DNA from: Virgisporangium ochraceum
Lineage (GTDB): Bacteria > Actinomycetota > Actinomycetes > Mycobacteriales > Micromonosporaceae
Direction of reading: 5' to 3'
DNA length: 62,467 bases
Assembly: GCF_016863655.1 (NCBI RefSeq)
Contig: NZ_BOPH01000120.1
Span: 1 to 62,467, forward strand
The notes beneath the pieces were generated by a model. That model saw only the letters and a program-made list of their open reading frames with translations, did no database searches and had not been told where the DNA came from. This document shows positions 16,581 to 24,337 of the stretch, one piece after another; positions within the stretch are counted from its first letter, which is position 1, and every line of letters starts with the position of its first letter. The position numbers and the translations under genes were made by a program.

Positions 16581-17726
16581 TCACTGCGGTAGTGCGCCGC
16601 CGGCCCACACGATCAGCATGCCGGCCGCGGCGGCGCCCAGCAGCGTCAGCACCGGGCCGCGACGCAGCGCGAGCATCAGAACGGCCGCGCCCGCCAGGAT
16701 CGCGTACTGCCACGGCTCGCCGAGGGCGAGCGCCAGCGGCACCGCGGACCCGAGGATCGCCCCGATCGCGGCCGGCCCGGCGCCGTCGAGGAACGCGCGG
16801 ACGCCACGGTTGCCGCGCAGCCGGTCGAAGCGGTCGGCGCCGAACAGGATGAACGCGAACGACGGGCCGAACGCCACCGCCGACGCCAGCAGCCCGCCGC
16901 CGAGGCCGGCCGCGGCGTAGCCGACGACCGCGATCGTCTGCACCACCGGGCCCGGGGTGATCTGGCCGAGCGCGACCGCGTTGAGGAACTGCGCGTCGGT
17001 CATCCAGTGGTGCTGGTCGACCGCGTCGGCGCGCATCAGCGGGATGATGACGAACCCGCCGCCGTACGACAACGCGCCCACCTTCAGGGCCAGCAGCGTC
17101 AGCGGCAGCAGCGCACCGGCGCCGAGTCCGGCCGCGGCCAGCGTCGGCAGGTGCGGTGCGGGTCCGCGCGGGGTCGTCGGGACCCGCTGAGCGAGCGTCT
17201 CGACCACGCCGCACCCGACGAGCAGCAGCACCAGCCACGGACCGACGGTCGCCGCCGCGACCGCCCCCACGGCCAGGTACGCCGCCCACCGCGCGCGGCT
17301 GCTCCGCTCGGGCGCGCGCCGCCAGCCCGGCGGAACCAGGGCGGCACCGGCGTGCACGGCGACGGCGGCCACGGCCGCGCCCGCGCCGGCACCGGCCGCC
17401 TTCACCGCGGTCGGCGGGTCACCCCGGAGGAACAGCACGGCCAACGCGAGGATGACGACCAGACCGGGAACGATGAACGCCGCTCCACCCACCAGGGCAC
17501 CGGCCCGACCCCGCACCCGCCAGGCGCAGAAGATCGCCAGCTGGGTCGACGCCGGCCCGGGAAGCAGGTTGCAGGCGGCGATCGCGTCCTCGAACTCCCG
17601 CGCGTCGAGCCACTTGCGGTCGTCGACGCAGAGCTTGCGGAACAGCGCGATGTGCGCCGGTGGACCACCGAAGCCGACGCAGCCGATCCGGCCCCACTCG
17701 ACCAGGATCGTCCGCAGGCTCTCCAC
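16581..17726 (-). CDS. chrA: chromate transporter ChrA (CHR family)
   Basis: This 381-residue two-domain CHR protein is expected to export chromate. Both repeats carry family motifs: the first has WGRIGCVGFGGPPAHIALFRKLCV and AIAACNLLPGPASTQLAIFCAWR, and the second has LLALKVGALSYGGGFVIIPLM and FLNAVALGQITPGPVVQTIAVVG. About ten transmembrane helices are present. The GTG at 17726 directly abuts the VOC stop codon, so it is the third gene of the arsRC-VOC-chrA operon. This arrangement places chromate export under an ArsR-type metalloid sensor. Confidence 0.94.
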   Translation of the reverse strand: MESLRTILVEWGRIGCVGFGGPPAHIALFRKLCVDDRKWLDAREFEDAIAACNLLPGPASTQLAIFCAWRVRGRAGALVGGAAFIVPGLVVILALAVLFLRGDPPTAVKAAGAGAGAAVAAVAVHAGAALVPPGWRRAPERSSRARWAAYLAVGAVAAATVGPWLVLLLVGCGVVETLAQRVPTTPRGPAPHLPTLAAAGLGAGALLPLTLLALKVGALSYGGGFVIIPLMRADAVDQHHWMTDAQFLNAVALGQITPGPVVQTIAVVGYAAAGLGGGLLASAVAFGPSFAFILFGADRFDRLRGNRGVRAFLDGAGPAAIGAILGSAVPLALALGEPWQYAILAGAAVLMLALRRGPVLTLLGAAAAGMLIVWAGGALPQ

Positions 17727-18110
17727 TCAGGCGCCGGCGGGCTGGAACAGCTCGACAGGGTTGCCGGCCGGGTCGTCCAGGACGATCTGCCGCCCGCCCG
17801 GCCCGCTGACCACGTCGCTGCGGAACGCGACGCCACCGGCCCGCAGCCGGGCGACCTCGGCGTCGATGTCGTCGACCAGGAGGTGGATGCGGTTCCAGCC
17901 GCCCGGGTGCGGCGTGCGGCCGTCGGGCATCGCCCGTCCCGCCGAGCTCGACGGGCCGCTGAGCAGCAGCCGCAGGTTGCCGCGCAGCACGTCGGCGAAC
18001 GCGGGCGGGAAGCTGGTGTTCGTCGTGAACCCCAGGTGCGTGGTGTAGAAGTCGATCGCCGCCTGGACGTCGTCGACCAGGTAGCGGACGTGGACGGTGT
18101 TGTCGGTCAT
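17727..18110 (-). CDS. VOC-superfamily (glyoxalase fold) protein
   Basis: The 127-residue protein has the two beta-alpha-beta-beta-beta modules of the vicinal oxygen chelate fold: VRYLVDDVQAAIDFYTTHLGF in the first, and IHLLVDDIDAEVARLRAGG with IVLDDPAGNPVELFQP in the second. The metal ligands would be H7, H75 or so, and the late Glu of NPVELF. In arsenic operons a related VOC protein, ArsI, cleaves C-As bonds using a vicinal cysteine pair; this protein has no cysteine, so ArsI activity is unlikely. The ATG at 18110 overlaps the arsRC stop by four bases. The role within the operon is unknown. Confidence 0.88.
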   Translation of the reverse strand: MTDNTVHVRYLVDDVQAAIDFYTTHLGFTTNTSFPPAFADVLRGNLRLLLSGPSSSAGRAMPDGRTPHPGGWNRIHLLVDDIDAEVARLRAGGVAFRSDVVSGPGGRQIVLDDPAGNPVELFQPAGA

Positions 18111-18880
18111 GACCTCTCGCCTTCTCGGGTGGCTTCCCGGTTCGCTTTCCGGTTCGCTTTCCGGTTCGCGGCGATCGCGTGCAGCAGGAAGCCGATCCTG
18201 TCGTCGAGCTCGGCGGCGACGCGGTCGAACGCGCCGCGCCCGCCCGGGTCGGCGGCCGGGTCGGGGATGCTCCAGTGCGCGGTCGCCGGGTGACCCGGGA
18301 ACTCCGGGCACACCTCGCGCACGCGGTCGCACAGCGTGATCACGTGGTCGAAGCGGTCGCCGGCGAACTCGTCGAGGTGCTTCGGGCGGGCGCCGGACAG
18401 GTCGATGCCGTACCCGTCCATCGCCGCTACCGCGTCGGGGTGCAGCGCCCTGGGCCGGCTGCCGGCGCTGAACGTGCGCACGACCCCGTCGGACCGCCGG
18501 CGCAGCAACGCCTCGGCCATCTGCGACCGGGAGCTGTTGCCGGTGCACAGGAACAGCACGCGCACCGCCGGCACCGCCGCCGCTGCCGGCGCGGGCGCGA
18601 GCCGCAGGCCGGGGTGCAGGGCGCCGCCGGCCTGTGCCAGCAGGTGCCCGCACCGGCCGAGATCGAGCCGGTAGTAGATGTCGCGGCCGTCGGCGGAGCT
18701 GCGCCGGGTGCGTACCAGGTCGGCCTTGCGCAACAGGCCGAGGTGGTACGACACGAGGCTCTGCTGCTGTCCGAGCAGGGCGGTGAGCTCGTGCACCTGC
18801 CGGTCGCTGCGGGCCAGCTCACCGAGCAGCCGCCACCGCACCGGATGCCCGGCGGCCTGGATGAACGGCGGTGGTCCCAC
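18107..18880 (-). CDS. ArsR-type repressor fused to thioredoxin-type arsenate reductase
   Basis: The 257-residue fusion has an ArsR winged helix in residues 1-90 (LLGQQQSLVSYHLGLLRKADLVRTRRSSADGRDIYYRLD) and a low-molecular-weight phosphatase/ArsC domain from residue 106. The ArsC P-loop is C112-TGNSS-R118, the redox pair is VITLCDRVREVCPEFPG, and the general-acid loop is WSIPDPAAD. All catalytic residues of thioredoxin-linked arsenate reductases are present. The only cysteine of the repressor half is C77, so metalloid sensing there is not of the classical type. The C-terminal tail has a short in-frame repeat (NRKANRKANRE, 12-base units near 18131-18169). The start is a GTG, 12 bases from a perfect ArsR operator. 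No ArsB/Acr3 pump is encoded. Confidence 0.92.
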   Translation of the reverse strand: MGPPPFIQAAGHPVRWRLLGELARSDRQVHELTALLGQQQSLVSYHLGLLRKADLVRTRRSSADGRDIYYRLDLGRCGHLLAQAGGALHPGLRLAPAPAAAAVPAVRVLFLCTGNSSRSQMAEALLRRRSDGVVRTFSAGSRPRALHPDAVAAMDGYGIDLSGARPKHLDEFAGDRFDHVITLCDRVREVCPEFPGHPATAHWSIPDPAADPGGRGAFDRVAAELDDRIGFLLHAIAANRKANRKANREATREGERS

Positions 18881-18892
18881 GCCCGCCAGAAT

Positions 18893-18912
18893 ACATCAAA
18901 CTGATTTGATGT
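18893..18912. promoter_or_regulatory. ArsR-type operator
   Basis: ACATCAAACTGATTTGATGT is a perfect inverted repeat (8-base arms, 4-base centre) that contains the ATCAA-N6-TTGAT pattern typical of ArsR/SmtB operators. It lies 12 bases upstream of the arsRC start codon, so autorepression of the arsRC-VOC-chrA operon is very likely. Confidence 0.85.
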
Positions 18913-18920
18913 GAATCCCG

Positions 18921-19454
18921 TCAGGTGCGGATCATGCTCTCCGCGACCTCCGCGGCCGCCACCCGGGTGTGGTCGGCGTGCGTCGCGGGCGCCTGCGCGG
19001 TGACGACCAGGAACCGGTGCTCGTCCCACGCAACCGTCCAGTGCGCCTGCCACCACGGCTCGCCGCCGTGCTCGTAGCCGAGTTCGGTGACGCCGACCCC
19101 GTCGCCGTCGACCCGCCGGTCCACGACGGTCTGGCCCGGCGCGGCGAGCGCGTCGGGCGCGGCCAGCCGCACGCGCGGCACCGGACCCTGCGGAAAGATC
19201 GCCTCGTCGGCCCCGCCGAGCAGGTAGAACAGGGTGCGGTCACCCGGGTCGTTGCCCGACTCGAGCCTGAACCCGACCGGCCAGCGCACGTCGGGCGCGC
19301 GGTCCGTCGTCACCACCGCGTGTTCGGGACCCGTTGCGCTCCACCGGGTGACCCGCACAGCGTCCGATCCGCCGCCATCGCGCTCGACGGTGTACGGCCA
19401 GTGCGGCACCACGGCCATGCCGTAGCCCGCGAGTCTCGCGAACACGTGTCCCAC
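18921..19454 (-). CDS. hypothetical protein, no recognised family
   Basis: This 177-residue protein has no signal peptide or membrane helix. It shows good coding bias and segments such as RWPVGFRLESGNDPGDRTLFYLLGG and HGGEPWWQAHWTVAWDEHRFLVVTAQAPATHADHTRVAAAEVAESMIRT. The many tryptophans and a beta-rich pattern suggest a compact lipocalin-like or SnoaL-like fold, but I cannot assign it. The GTG at 19454 is the probable start; the Shine-Dalgarno is weak. It is co-directional with, and downstream of, the AraC regulator (17-base gap). Confidence 0.65.
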   Translation of the reverse strand: MGHVFARLAGYGMAVVPHWPYTVERDGGGSDAVRVTRWSATGPEHAVVTTDRAPDVRWPVGFRLESGNDPGDRTLFYLLGGADEAIFPQGPVPRVRLAAPDALAAPGQTVVDRRVDGDGVGVTELGYEHGGEPWWQAHWTVAWDEHRFLVVTAQAPATHADHTRVAAAEVAESMIRT

Positions 19455-19471
19455 GGGGGCGCAGCCTAGCC

Positions 19472-20263
19472 TCACCTCGACAGGTAGTACCGCGGGGTGA
19501 CCCCGAGCGTCCGGCGGAACACCGCCACGAACGCGCTCGGCGTCCGGTAGCCGACCCGGCGGGCGACGGCCGTCACCGCAACGCCGTCGGCGAGGTGGAC
19601 CAGCGCCGCCCGCAGCCGCACGTGGGTGCGCCACCGCGCGAAGCTCATGCCGGTCTCGGCGACGAAGACGCGGGCCAGGGTGCGGGCGCTGGCGCCCACG
19701 TGCCGGCCCCACGCCGCGAGGTCACGGTCGTCGGCCGGGTCGGCGGCGAGGGCCTCGGCCAGCCGGAGCGCCCGCGGGTCGCGGGGCATCGGCACGTGGA
19801 CCACGCCTGCGCGGGCCGGTGTGATCAGGTCGTAGACCACCGCCTCGGCGCGGGCCCGGGCCGCGTCGGTGAGGTCGGTGCGCGCGAGGTGGACGATCAG
19901 CGCGGCCAGCAGGTCGTCGACGGCGATCGCGGTGGGTTCGGTCTCGCTGAAGCGGACCGGGCAGTCCTGCGGGAGGTAGAGGCTGTGCATCGTCGCCGGG
20001 GTGCTGGCACCGGTGACGTGCGCGACGCCCGCCGGCACCCAGACCGCCCGGGTCGGCGGCAGCACCCAGCCGGCGCCGTCGGTGGTGACGTGCAGGACCC
20101 CGGAGGACGCCCACACCAGCTGGTGGTCGACGTGTACGTGGGGCGGGGTCGTGCGCCCGGCGTCGTACCGGAACGAGCCGACGAGGATGCCGCCGTCCGG
20201 CGACCCGGTCAGTTGGCCGGATTGCGACACCACTTGGCGGACTATCGTGTTCCGGACGCCCAT
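19472..20263 (-). CDS. AraC-family transcriptional regulator with cupin sensor
   Basis: The 263-residue regulator has an N-terminal cupin-like arm (PPHVHVDHQLVWASSGVLHVTTDGAGWVLPP, then AVWVPAGVAHV) and a C-terminal AraC domain. The two helix-turn-helix units are LAAWGRHVGASARTLARVFVAETGMSFARWRTHVRL and VTAVARRVGYRTPSAFVAVFRRTLGVTPRYYLSR. This architecture matches YdeO or NimR-type regulators that respond to small ligands. It is divergent from the methyltransferase gene with only 23 bases between starts, so the two probably share control elements. Confidence 0.93.
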   Translation of the reverse strand: MGVRNTIVRQVVSQSGQLTGSPDGGILVGSFRYDAGRTTPPHVHVDHQLVWASSGVLHVTTDGAGWVLPPTRAVWVPAGVAHVTGASTPATMHSLYLPQDCPVRFSETEPTAIAVDDLLAALIVHLARTDLTDAARARAEAVVYDLITPARAGVVHVPMPRDPRALRLAEALAADPADDRDLAAWGRHVGASARTLARVFVAETGMSFARWRTHVRLRAALVHLADGVAVTAVARRVGYRTPSAFVAVFRRTLGVTPRYYLSR

Positions 20264-20286
20264 CCGGTCACCGTAGCGTGCCGGTC

Positions 20287-20847
20287 ATGAACCGTCTGCA
20301 CATGCGGTACTGCCGGTCCGCCCGCTGGACCCGCCGGGTCGAGCACACCCTGCTGCCCTGGGCGCTCCATGGCGTCGACCTCGGCGACGCGGTCCTCGAA
20401 CTGGGTCCCGGCTTCGGCGTCACCACGCGCCTGCTCGCGGCCCGGACCCGCGCGCTGACCGCCGTCGAGATCGACGGTGACCTCGCGCAACGCCTGCGCG
20501 GCAGGGGTTTCGACGTCGTGCACGGCGACGCCACCCGGCTCCCGTTCGACGACGCGACGTTCAGCGCAGTGGTCTGCTTCACGATGCTGCACCACCTACC
20601 GGACCCGTCCGCGCAGGACCGCCTGTTCGCGGAGGCGCTGCGCGTGCTGCGCCCCGGTGGGGTGTTCGCCGGGTCCGACAGCCGGGTGAGCCTGCGGTTC
20701 CGCCTCTACCACGTCGCCGACACCATGACGCCGGTCGATCCCCAGGGCCTGGCGGCCCGCCTGACGTCGGTCGGCTTCACCGACGCCCGCACATCGGTGG
20801 CTCCGCGGGCGTTCCGCTTCCGCGCCGTGCGGCCCGGGAGCGGTTGA
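20287..20847 (+). CDS. class I SAM-dependent methyltransferase
   Basis: The 186-residue protein has the Rossmann-type methyltransferase motifs in order: VLELGPGFGVTTRLLA (motif I), VEIDGDL (motif II acidic residue), FDVVHGDATRLPFDDATFSAVVCFTMLHHL (motifs III-IV) and LRVLRPGGVFAGSD. The substrate cannot be told. I place the start at the ATG at 20287 (MNRLHMRYCRS); a GTG nine bases upstream is the alternative. It ends two bases from the convergent Nudix gene. Confidence 0.9.
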   Translation: MNRLHMRYCRSARWTRRVEHTLLPWALHGVDLGDAVLELGPGFGVTTRLLAARTRALTAVEIDGDLAQRLRGRGFDVVHGDATRLPFDDATFSAVVCFTMLHHLPDPSAQDRLFAEALRVLRPGGVFAGSDSRVSLRFRLYHVADTMTPVDPQGLAARLTSVGFTDARTSVAPRAFRFRAVRPGSG

Positions 20848-20848
20848 G

Positions 20849-21364
20849 TCACCCGCGGTGGAAGGCCTCCAGCCGTTGGTAGGCCTCGAAACCGTCGGGG
20901 ACCCAGGGCCACTCGTCGAGCTTGCGGCGCAGGTCCTCGTCGGTGAGGAACGTGTACCAGGCGACCTCCTCGGGCTGCGGGTCGACCGGGACGTCGCAGC
21001 GCACCTCGTAGATGGCCGCCCACCACGTGTGCTCGGGCGTCTCGTAGAGGAACCGGAACAGCGGCGTCGGCGCCGGCAGGTCCGGCACGCCCAGCTCCTC
21101 GGCGGCCTCGCGGCGGGCCGCCTCGTCGTAGGTCTCGCCGGTACCGACGACGCCGCCGACGAACATGTCGTAGTGGGACGGGAACACGAGCTTCCGGTCG
21201 CTGCGGCGGTGGACGAAGACGCGGCCCTCCGCGTCGCGGACGAGGACGAAGGCCGCCCGGTGCCGCAGCCGCTCGGCGTAGACGCGCTTGCGCGGTGCCT
21301 GCCCGATCACGGTGTCGTGCTCGTCGACGATGTCGAGGATCTCGTCCTGCGCCAGCGGTTCCAT
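20849..21364 (-). CDS. Nudix hydrolase (YfcD/IDI-like)
   Basis: The 171-residue protein carries a complete Nudix box, GGVVGTGETYDEAARREAAEELGVP, with the REXXEE metal-binding core. The preceding ILDIVDEHDTVIGQAPRKRVYAERLRHRAAFVLVRD and FVHRRSDRKLVFPSHYDMFVG resemble the YfcD or isopentenyl-diphosphate-isomerase branch. The catalytic cysteine of true IDI is absent, so a nucleotide- or prenyl-diphosphate hydrolase is more likely. The ATG at 21364 is divergent from rox, with 161 bases of regulatory DNA between them. Confidence 0.92.
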   Translation of the reverse strand: MEPLAQDEILDIVDEHDTVIGQAPRKRVYAERLRHRAAFVLVRDAEGRVFVHRRSDRKLVFPSHYDMFVGGVVGTGETYDEAARREAAEELGVPDLPAPTPLFRFLYETPEHTWWAAIYEVRCDVPVDPQPEEVAWYTFLTDEDLRRKLDEWPWVPDGFEAYQRLEAFHRG

Positions 21365-21401
21365 GGTCCGAACCTACCGCGATGGTCCACTAGGGACGGA
21401 A

Positions 21402-21427
21402 ATGGCGAGGAGTGAACTCCTCGCCAT
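21402..21427. promoter_or_regulatory. perfect 11-bp stem-loop in the Nudix-rox intergenic region
   Basis: ATGGCGAGGAG, loop TGAA, CTCCTCGCCAT forms a perfect 11-base-pair hairpin. It lies 22 bases upstream of the rifamycin-associated element and 38 bases upstream of the Nudix start. There is no U-tract. It may be an operator or an mRNA leader structure. Confidence 0.55.
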
Positions 21428-21448
21428 ACTCAACGTATACCGCACCCC

Positions 21449-21467
21449 GGGGCTTGCGGCAAGACCC
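21449..21467 (+). promoter_or_regulatory. rifamycin-associated element (RAE) upstream of rox
   Basis: GGGGCTTGCGGCAAGACCC is a 19-base inverted repeat with one mismatch between its arms. It differs at a single base from the RAE consensus as I remember it (GGGGCTTGCGGCAAGGCCC), the element known upstream of rifamycin-inactivation genes in actinomycetes. It lies 58 bases before the rox ATG, just downstream of the -10-like GTATAC at 21435-21440. Rifamycin-inducible expression is expected. Confidence 0.85.
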
Positions 21468-21525
21468 GGGTCGTCGCCCAGAATCGTCGACCGGACACCG
21501 GAACCCCGGAAGACAAAGGAGTTTC

Positions 21526-22953
21526 ATGGTTGACGTGATCGTGGTCGGCGGCGGACCCACGGGCATGATGCTCGCCGGGGAGCTGCGGCTGCACGGCGTC
21601 CACGTGGTGGTGCTCGAGAAGGACGACGCGCCGCCGCCGTTCGTCCGCTCGCTGGGCCTGCACGTCCGCAGCATCGAGGTGATGGACCAGCGCGGGCTGC
21701 TCGACACGTTCCTCGCGCACGGCAGGCAGTTCCAGGTCGGCGGCTACTTCGCCGGCATCACCAAGCCGTGGCCCGACGGGCTCGACACCGCGCACCCCTA
21801 CATCCTCGGCATTCCCCAGACCATCACCGACCGGCTGCTCACCGAGCACGCCACCGGTCTCGGCGCGGAGCTCCGGCGTGGCACCGCGGTCGTCGGGCTG
21901 AGCCAGGACGGCGACGGCGTCACCGCCGAACTGGCCGACGGCAGCCGGGTGCGGGCGCGGTTCCTCGTCGGCTGCGACGGCGGCCGCAGCACCGTGCGCA
22001 AGCTGCTCGGCGTCGGCTTCCCCGGCGAGCCGACCCGGAAGGAGACGCTGCTCGGCGAGATGGAGGTGACGGCGCCGGCGGAGACCGTGGCCTCCGTCGT
22101 GGCCGAGGTCCGCCGGACGCACCTGCACTTCGGTCTCGGACCGCTCGGCGACGGGGCGTACCGTGTCGTCGTTCCCGCCGCCGGGGTGACCGGCGACCGC
22201 GCCGTCCCGCCGACCATCGACGACTTCCGGCGGCAGCTGACGGAGTACGCCGGCACCGACTTCGGCGTGCACTCGCCGCGGTGGCTGTCGCGCTTCGGTG
22301 ACGCCACGAGGCAGGCCGAGCGGTACCGGATCGGGCGCGTGCTGCTGGCCGGCGACGCGGCGCACGTGCACCCGCCGCTGGGTGGGCAGGGCCTGAACCT
22401 CGGCGTCCAGGACGCGTTCAACCTCGGCTGGAAGCTGGCCGCGGAGGTGGCCGGCCGGGCACCGGACGGCCTGCTCGACAGCTACCACACCGAACGGCAC
22501 CCGGTGGCCGCCGCCGTGCTCGACAACACCCGGGCACAGGGCGTGCTCATGTCCACCGAGCCGGGACCGCGGGCTTTGCGCCGCATCATGTCGGAGCTGA
22601 TGGACTTCGCGGACGTCAACCGGTACCTGATGGAGCGCGTCACCGGTCTCGACATCCGCTACGACCTCGGTGACGGGCACCCCCTGCTCGGCCGCCGGAT
22701 GCGCGACGTGCCCCTGAAGCGGGGCCGCCTCTACGAGCTGATGCGCCGCGGCCGCGGCCTCCTCCTCGACCGGACCGGCCGCCTGTCGGTCGACGGCTGG
22801 GCCGACCGTGTCGACCACGTGGCCGACCCGAGCGACGACCTGGACGCACCGGCCGTGCTGCTCCGGCCCGACGGCCACGTCGCCTGGGTCGGCGACGACC
22901 AGCCGGGCCTGAGCGGCCACCTGGCCCGGTGGTTCGGCACCCCGGTCGGCTGA
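21526..22953 (+). CDS. rox: rifampin monooxygenase (class A flavoprotein)
   Basis: This 475-residue FAD- and NADPH-dependent monooxygenase is expected to hydroxylate and inactivate rifamycins. The N-terminus VDVIVVGGGPTGMMLAGELRLHGVHVVVLEK holds the GxGxxG FAD motif and is nearly identical to Nocardia Rox as I recall it. HVRSIEVMDQRGLLDTFLAHG, HPYILGIPQTITDRLL, FLVGCDGGRSTVRKLLGVGFPG (DG motif) and VLLAGDAAHVHPPLGGQGLNLGVQDAFNLGWKLA (GD motif) follow. A strong AAAGGAG site precedes the ATG. The RAE upstream supports the substrate assignment independently of the protein. No rifamycin biosynthesis genes are in view, so this is a resistance rather than a tailoring gene here. Confidence 0.92.
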   Translation: MVDVIVVGGGPTGMMLAGELRLHGVHVVVLEKDDAPPPFVRSLGLHVRSIEVMDQRGLLDTFLAHGRQFQVGGYFAGITKPWPDGLDTAHPYILGIPQTITDRLLTEHATGLGAELRRGTAVVGLSQDGDGVTAELADGSRVRARFLVGCDGGRSTVRKLLGVGFPGEPTRKETLLGEMEVTAPAETVASVVAEVRRTHLHFGLGPLGDGAYRVVVPAAGVTGDRAVPPTIDDFRRQLTEYAGTDFGVHSPRWLSRFGDATRQAERYRIGRVLLAGDAAHVHPPLGGQGLNLGVQDAFNLGWKLAAEVAGRAPDGLLDSYHTERHPVAAAVLDNTRAQGVLMSTEPGPRALRRIMSELMDFADVNRYLMERVTGLDIRYDLGDGHPLLGRRMRDVPLKRGRLYELMRRGRGLLLDRTGRLSVDGWADRVDHVADPSDDLDAPAVLLRPDGHVAWVGDDQPGLSGHLARWFGTPVG

Positions 22954-22997
22954 GCGCGAAGCCGGCCGGCCTGGACCGCCTGTGTGATGATGCGGTC

Positions 22998-24319
22998 GTG
23001 GACGAGGCCGGGCCGTTCAGCACCGCGGTGGCGGCACTCTGCGACGAGATCGCCGACCGGTTCGGTCCCGTTGCCGGGGCGGGGATCCGCGCTGTGCGGC
23101 GGCGGCTCGGCCCGCCGTTGCGGGTCACCGTCGCGGGTGGACGGTCGGCCGGCCGGTCGACGCTCGTCAATGCCCTGGTGGGGCGTCGGGTCGCGCCGAC
23201 CGGAGACGACGGGCGCACGCGCGTCGTGACGCAGTACCGGTACGGCGACCCGGAGGAGACCGAGCTCGTTCTCCATGACGGCACCCGTACCGCTGCGGCC
23301 CCGGACGACGATGTCTCCTACGTCGACGTCCGGGTGGCCAGCGGGAGCCTACGCACCATGACCGTCGTCGACACCCCGGGCAGTTTCCTGTTCGACGATG
23401 AGGACCCGGGCCTGTTCGACCCGAAGGCACCCGACGAGGGCGAGGTGGCCGCCCGGCGGGCCCTGTACTCCGCGGAGGCGATCGTCTACGTCTACGGCGG
23501 GCCGGTCCGGCACGACGCCGCCCAGGCGTTGTCGATGCGGGACTCGCGGTTCTCCGGCCACCCGGTCAACTCGATCGCCGTGCTGACAAGGGTCGACGCG
23601 CTCGTCGGTACCGGTGCCGACCCGTGGCCGGTCGCCGACCAGGTGGCCGCCGACCAGGCGAAGCTGCTGCGCCGGTCGGTGTCGGCCGTGATTCCCGTGG
23701 TGGGGCTGCTGGCGGAGGCGACCGCGACCGGCGGGCTGGCGCACACCGAGGTCGACGCCCTCCGCCGGCTGGCCCGGCTTCCGGTGGGCGAGCGGCGGGT
23801 GCTTCTCGCGTCCGCTCCCCTGTTCCGCAACCGCGCCTGCGAGGTGCCGCGGGAGGTCCGCGAACGGCTGGTCGGCCGGCTGGGCATGTACGGGGTCGCG
23901 TTCGCCGTCAGCGTGCTCGGAACTCGCCGGACCTCAGCGACGACGACGTGGTGCGGCTGGTGCTCCAGGCGTCGGGCCTGCCCAGACTGGCCTCGGTCCT
24001 CGACGACGTGTTCCACCGGCACCGCGACGCCATCAAGGCCCGGCACGGCCTCGCCGCGCTCGAGTGGGTCGCCCGCTCCCTCGAGCGCCGCGAGGACCGG
24101 GACGCGTTCCTCGGCCGCGTGGATCGGGCCTGCCAGGGCGCCGCACTCCGCCAGTTGCGGCTGCTGGAGCTGGCGCGACGGTACCGCGGCGTCATTCCCG
24201 CCGACCTCCGCGACCCGGTCCGGCACGCGCTCGCCGCCGACCCGCCCGACGCCGCCCGCACCGACGCCGCGCTGGAACCGCTCATCCGGTGGCTCAGGAA
24301 CCACCTCGAGGTGCTGTAG
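22998..24319 (+). pseudogene. dynamin-like GTPase, frameshifted near 23918
   Basis: Residues 1 to about 307 are read in one frame: a dynamin-like G domain with VAGGRSAGRSTLVNALVG (P-loop, where the usual Lys is R53), VVDTPGSF (G3) and AVLTRVDAL (G4). After GMYGVAFAVSVL, at about 23918, the first frame turns into Ser/Arg-rich nonsense. The proper helical continuation, NSPDLSDDDVVRLVLQASGLPRLASVLDD through PLIRWLRNHLEVL, is in the -1 frame and stops at 24319. One inserted base would restore a protein of about 440 residues. There is no slippery heptamer, so this is a true mutation or a sequence error. The GTG at 22998 is the likely start. It is followed 18 bases later by the solenoid gene. Confidence 0.8.
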
Positions 24320-24337
24320 CCCGCTACCCTCGGCGCC

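Noticed and set aside
17727..18110. ArsI C-As lyase
   Set aside because: The VOC protein has no cysteine, whereas ArsI needs a vicinal cysteine pair.
20849..21364. Isopentenyl-diphosphate isomerase
   Set aside because: The Nudix box and spacing fit the wider family, but the catalytic cysteine of IDI is missing.
21526..22953. Rifamycin biosynthesis tailoring enzyme
   Set aside because: No AHBA, polyketide synthase or other rifamycin genes occur in the window, and the RAE upstream fits resistance better.
23910..23925. Programmed -1 frameshift in the GTPase gene
   Set aside because: The site GTGCTCGGAACTC contains no X-XXY-YYZ slippery heptamer and no clear downstream pseudoknot, so mutation or sequence error is more likely.
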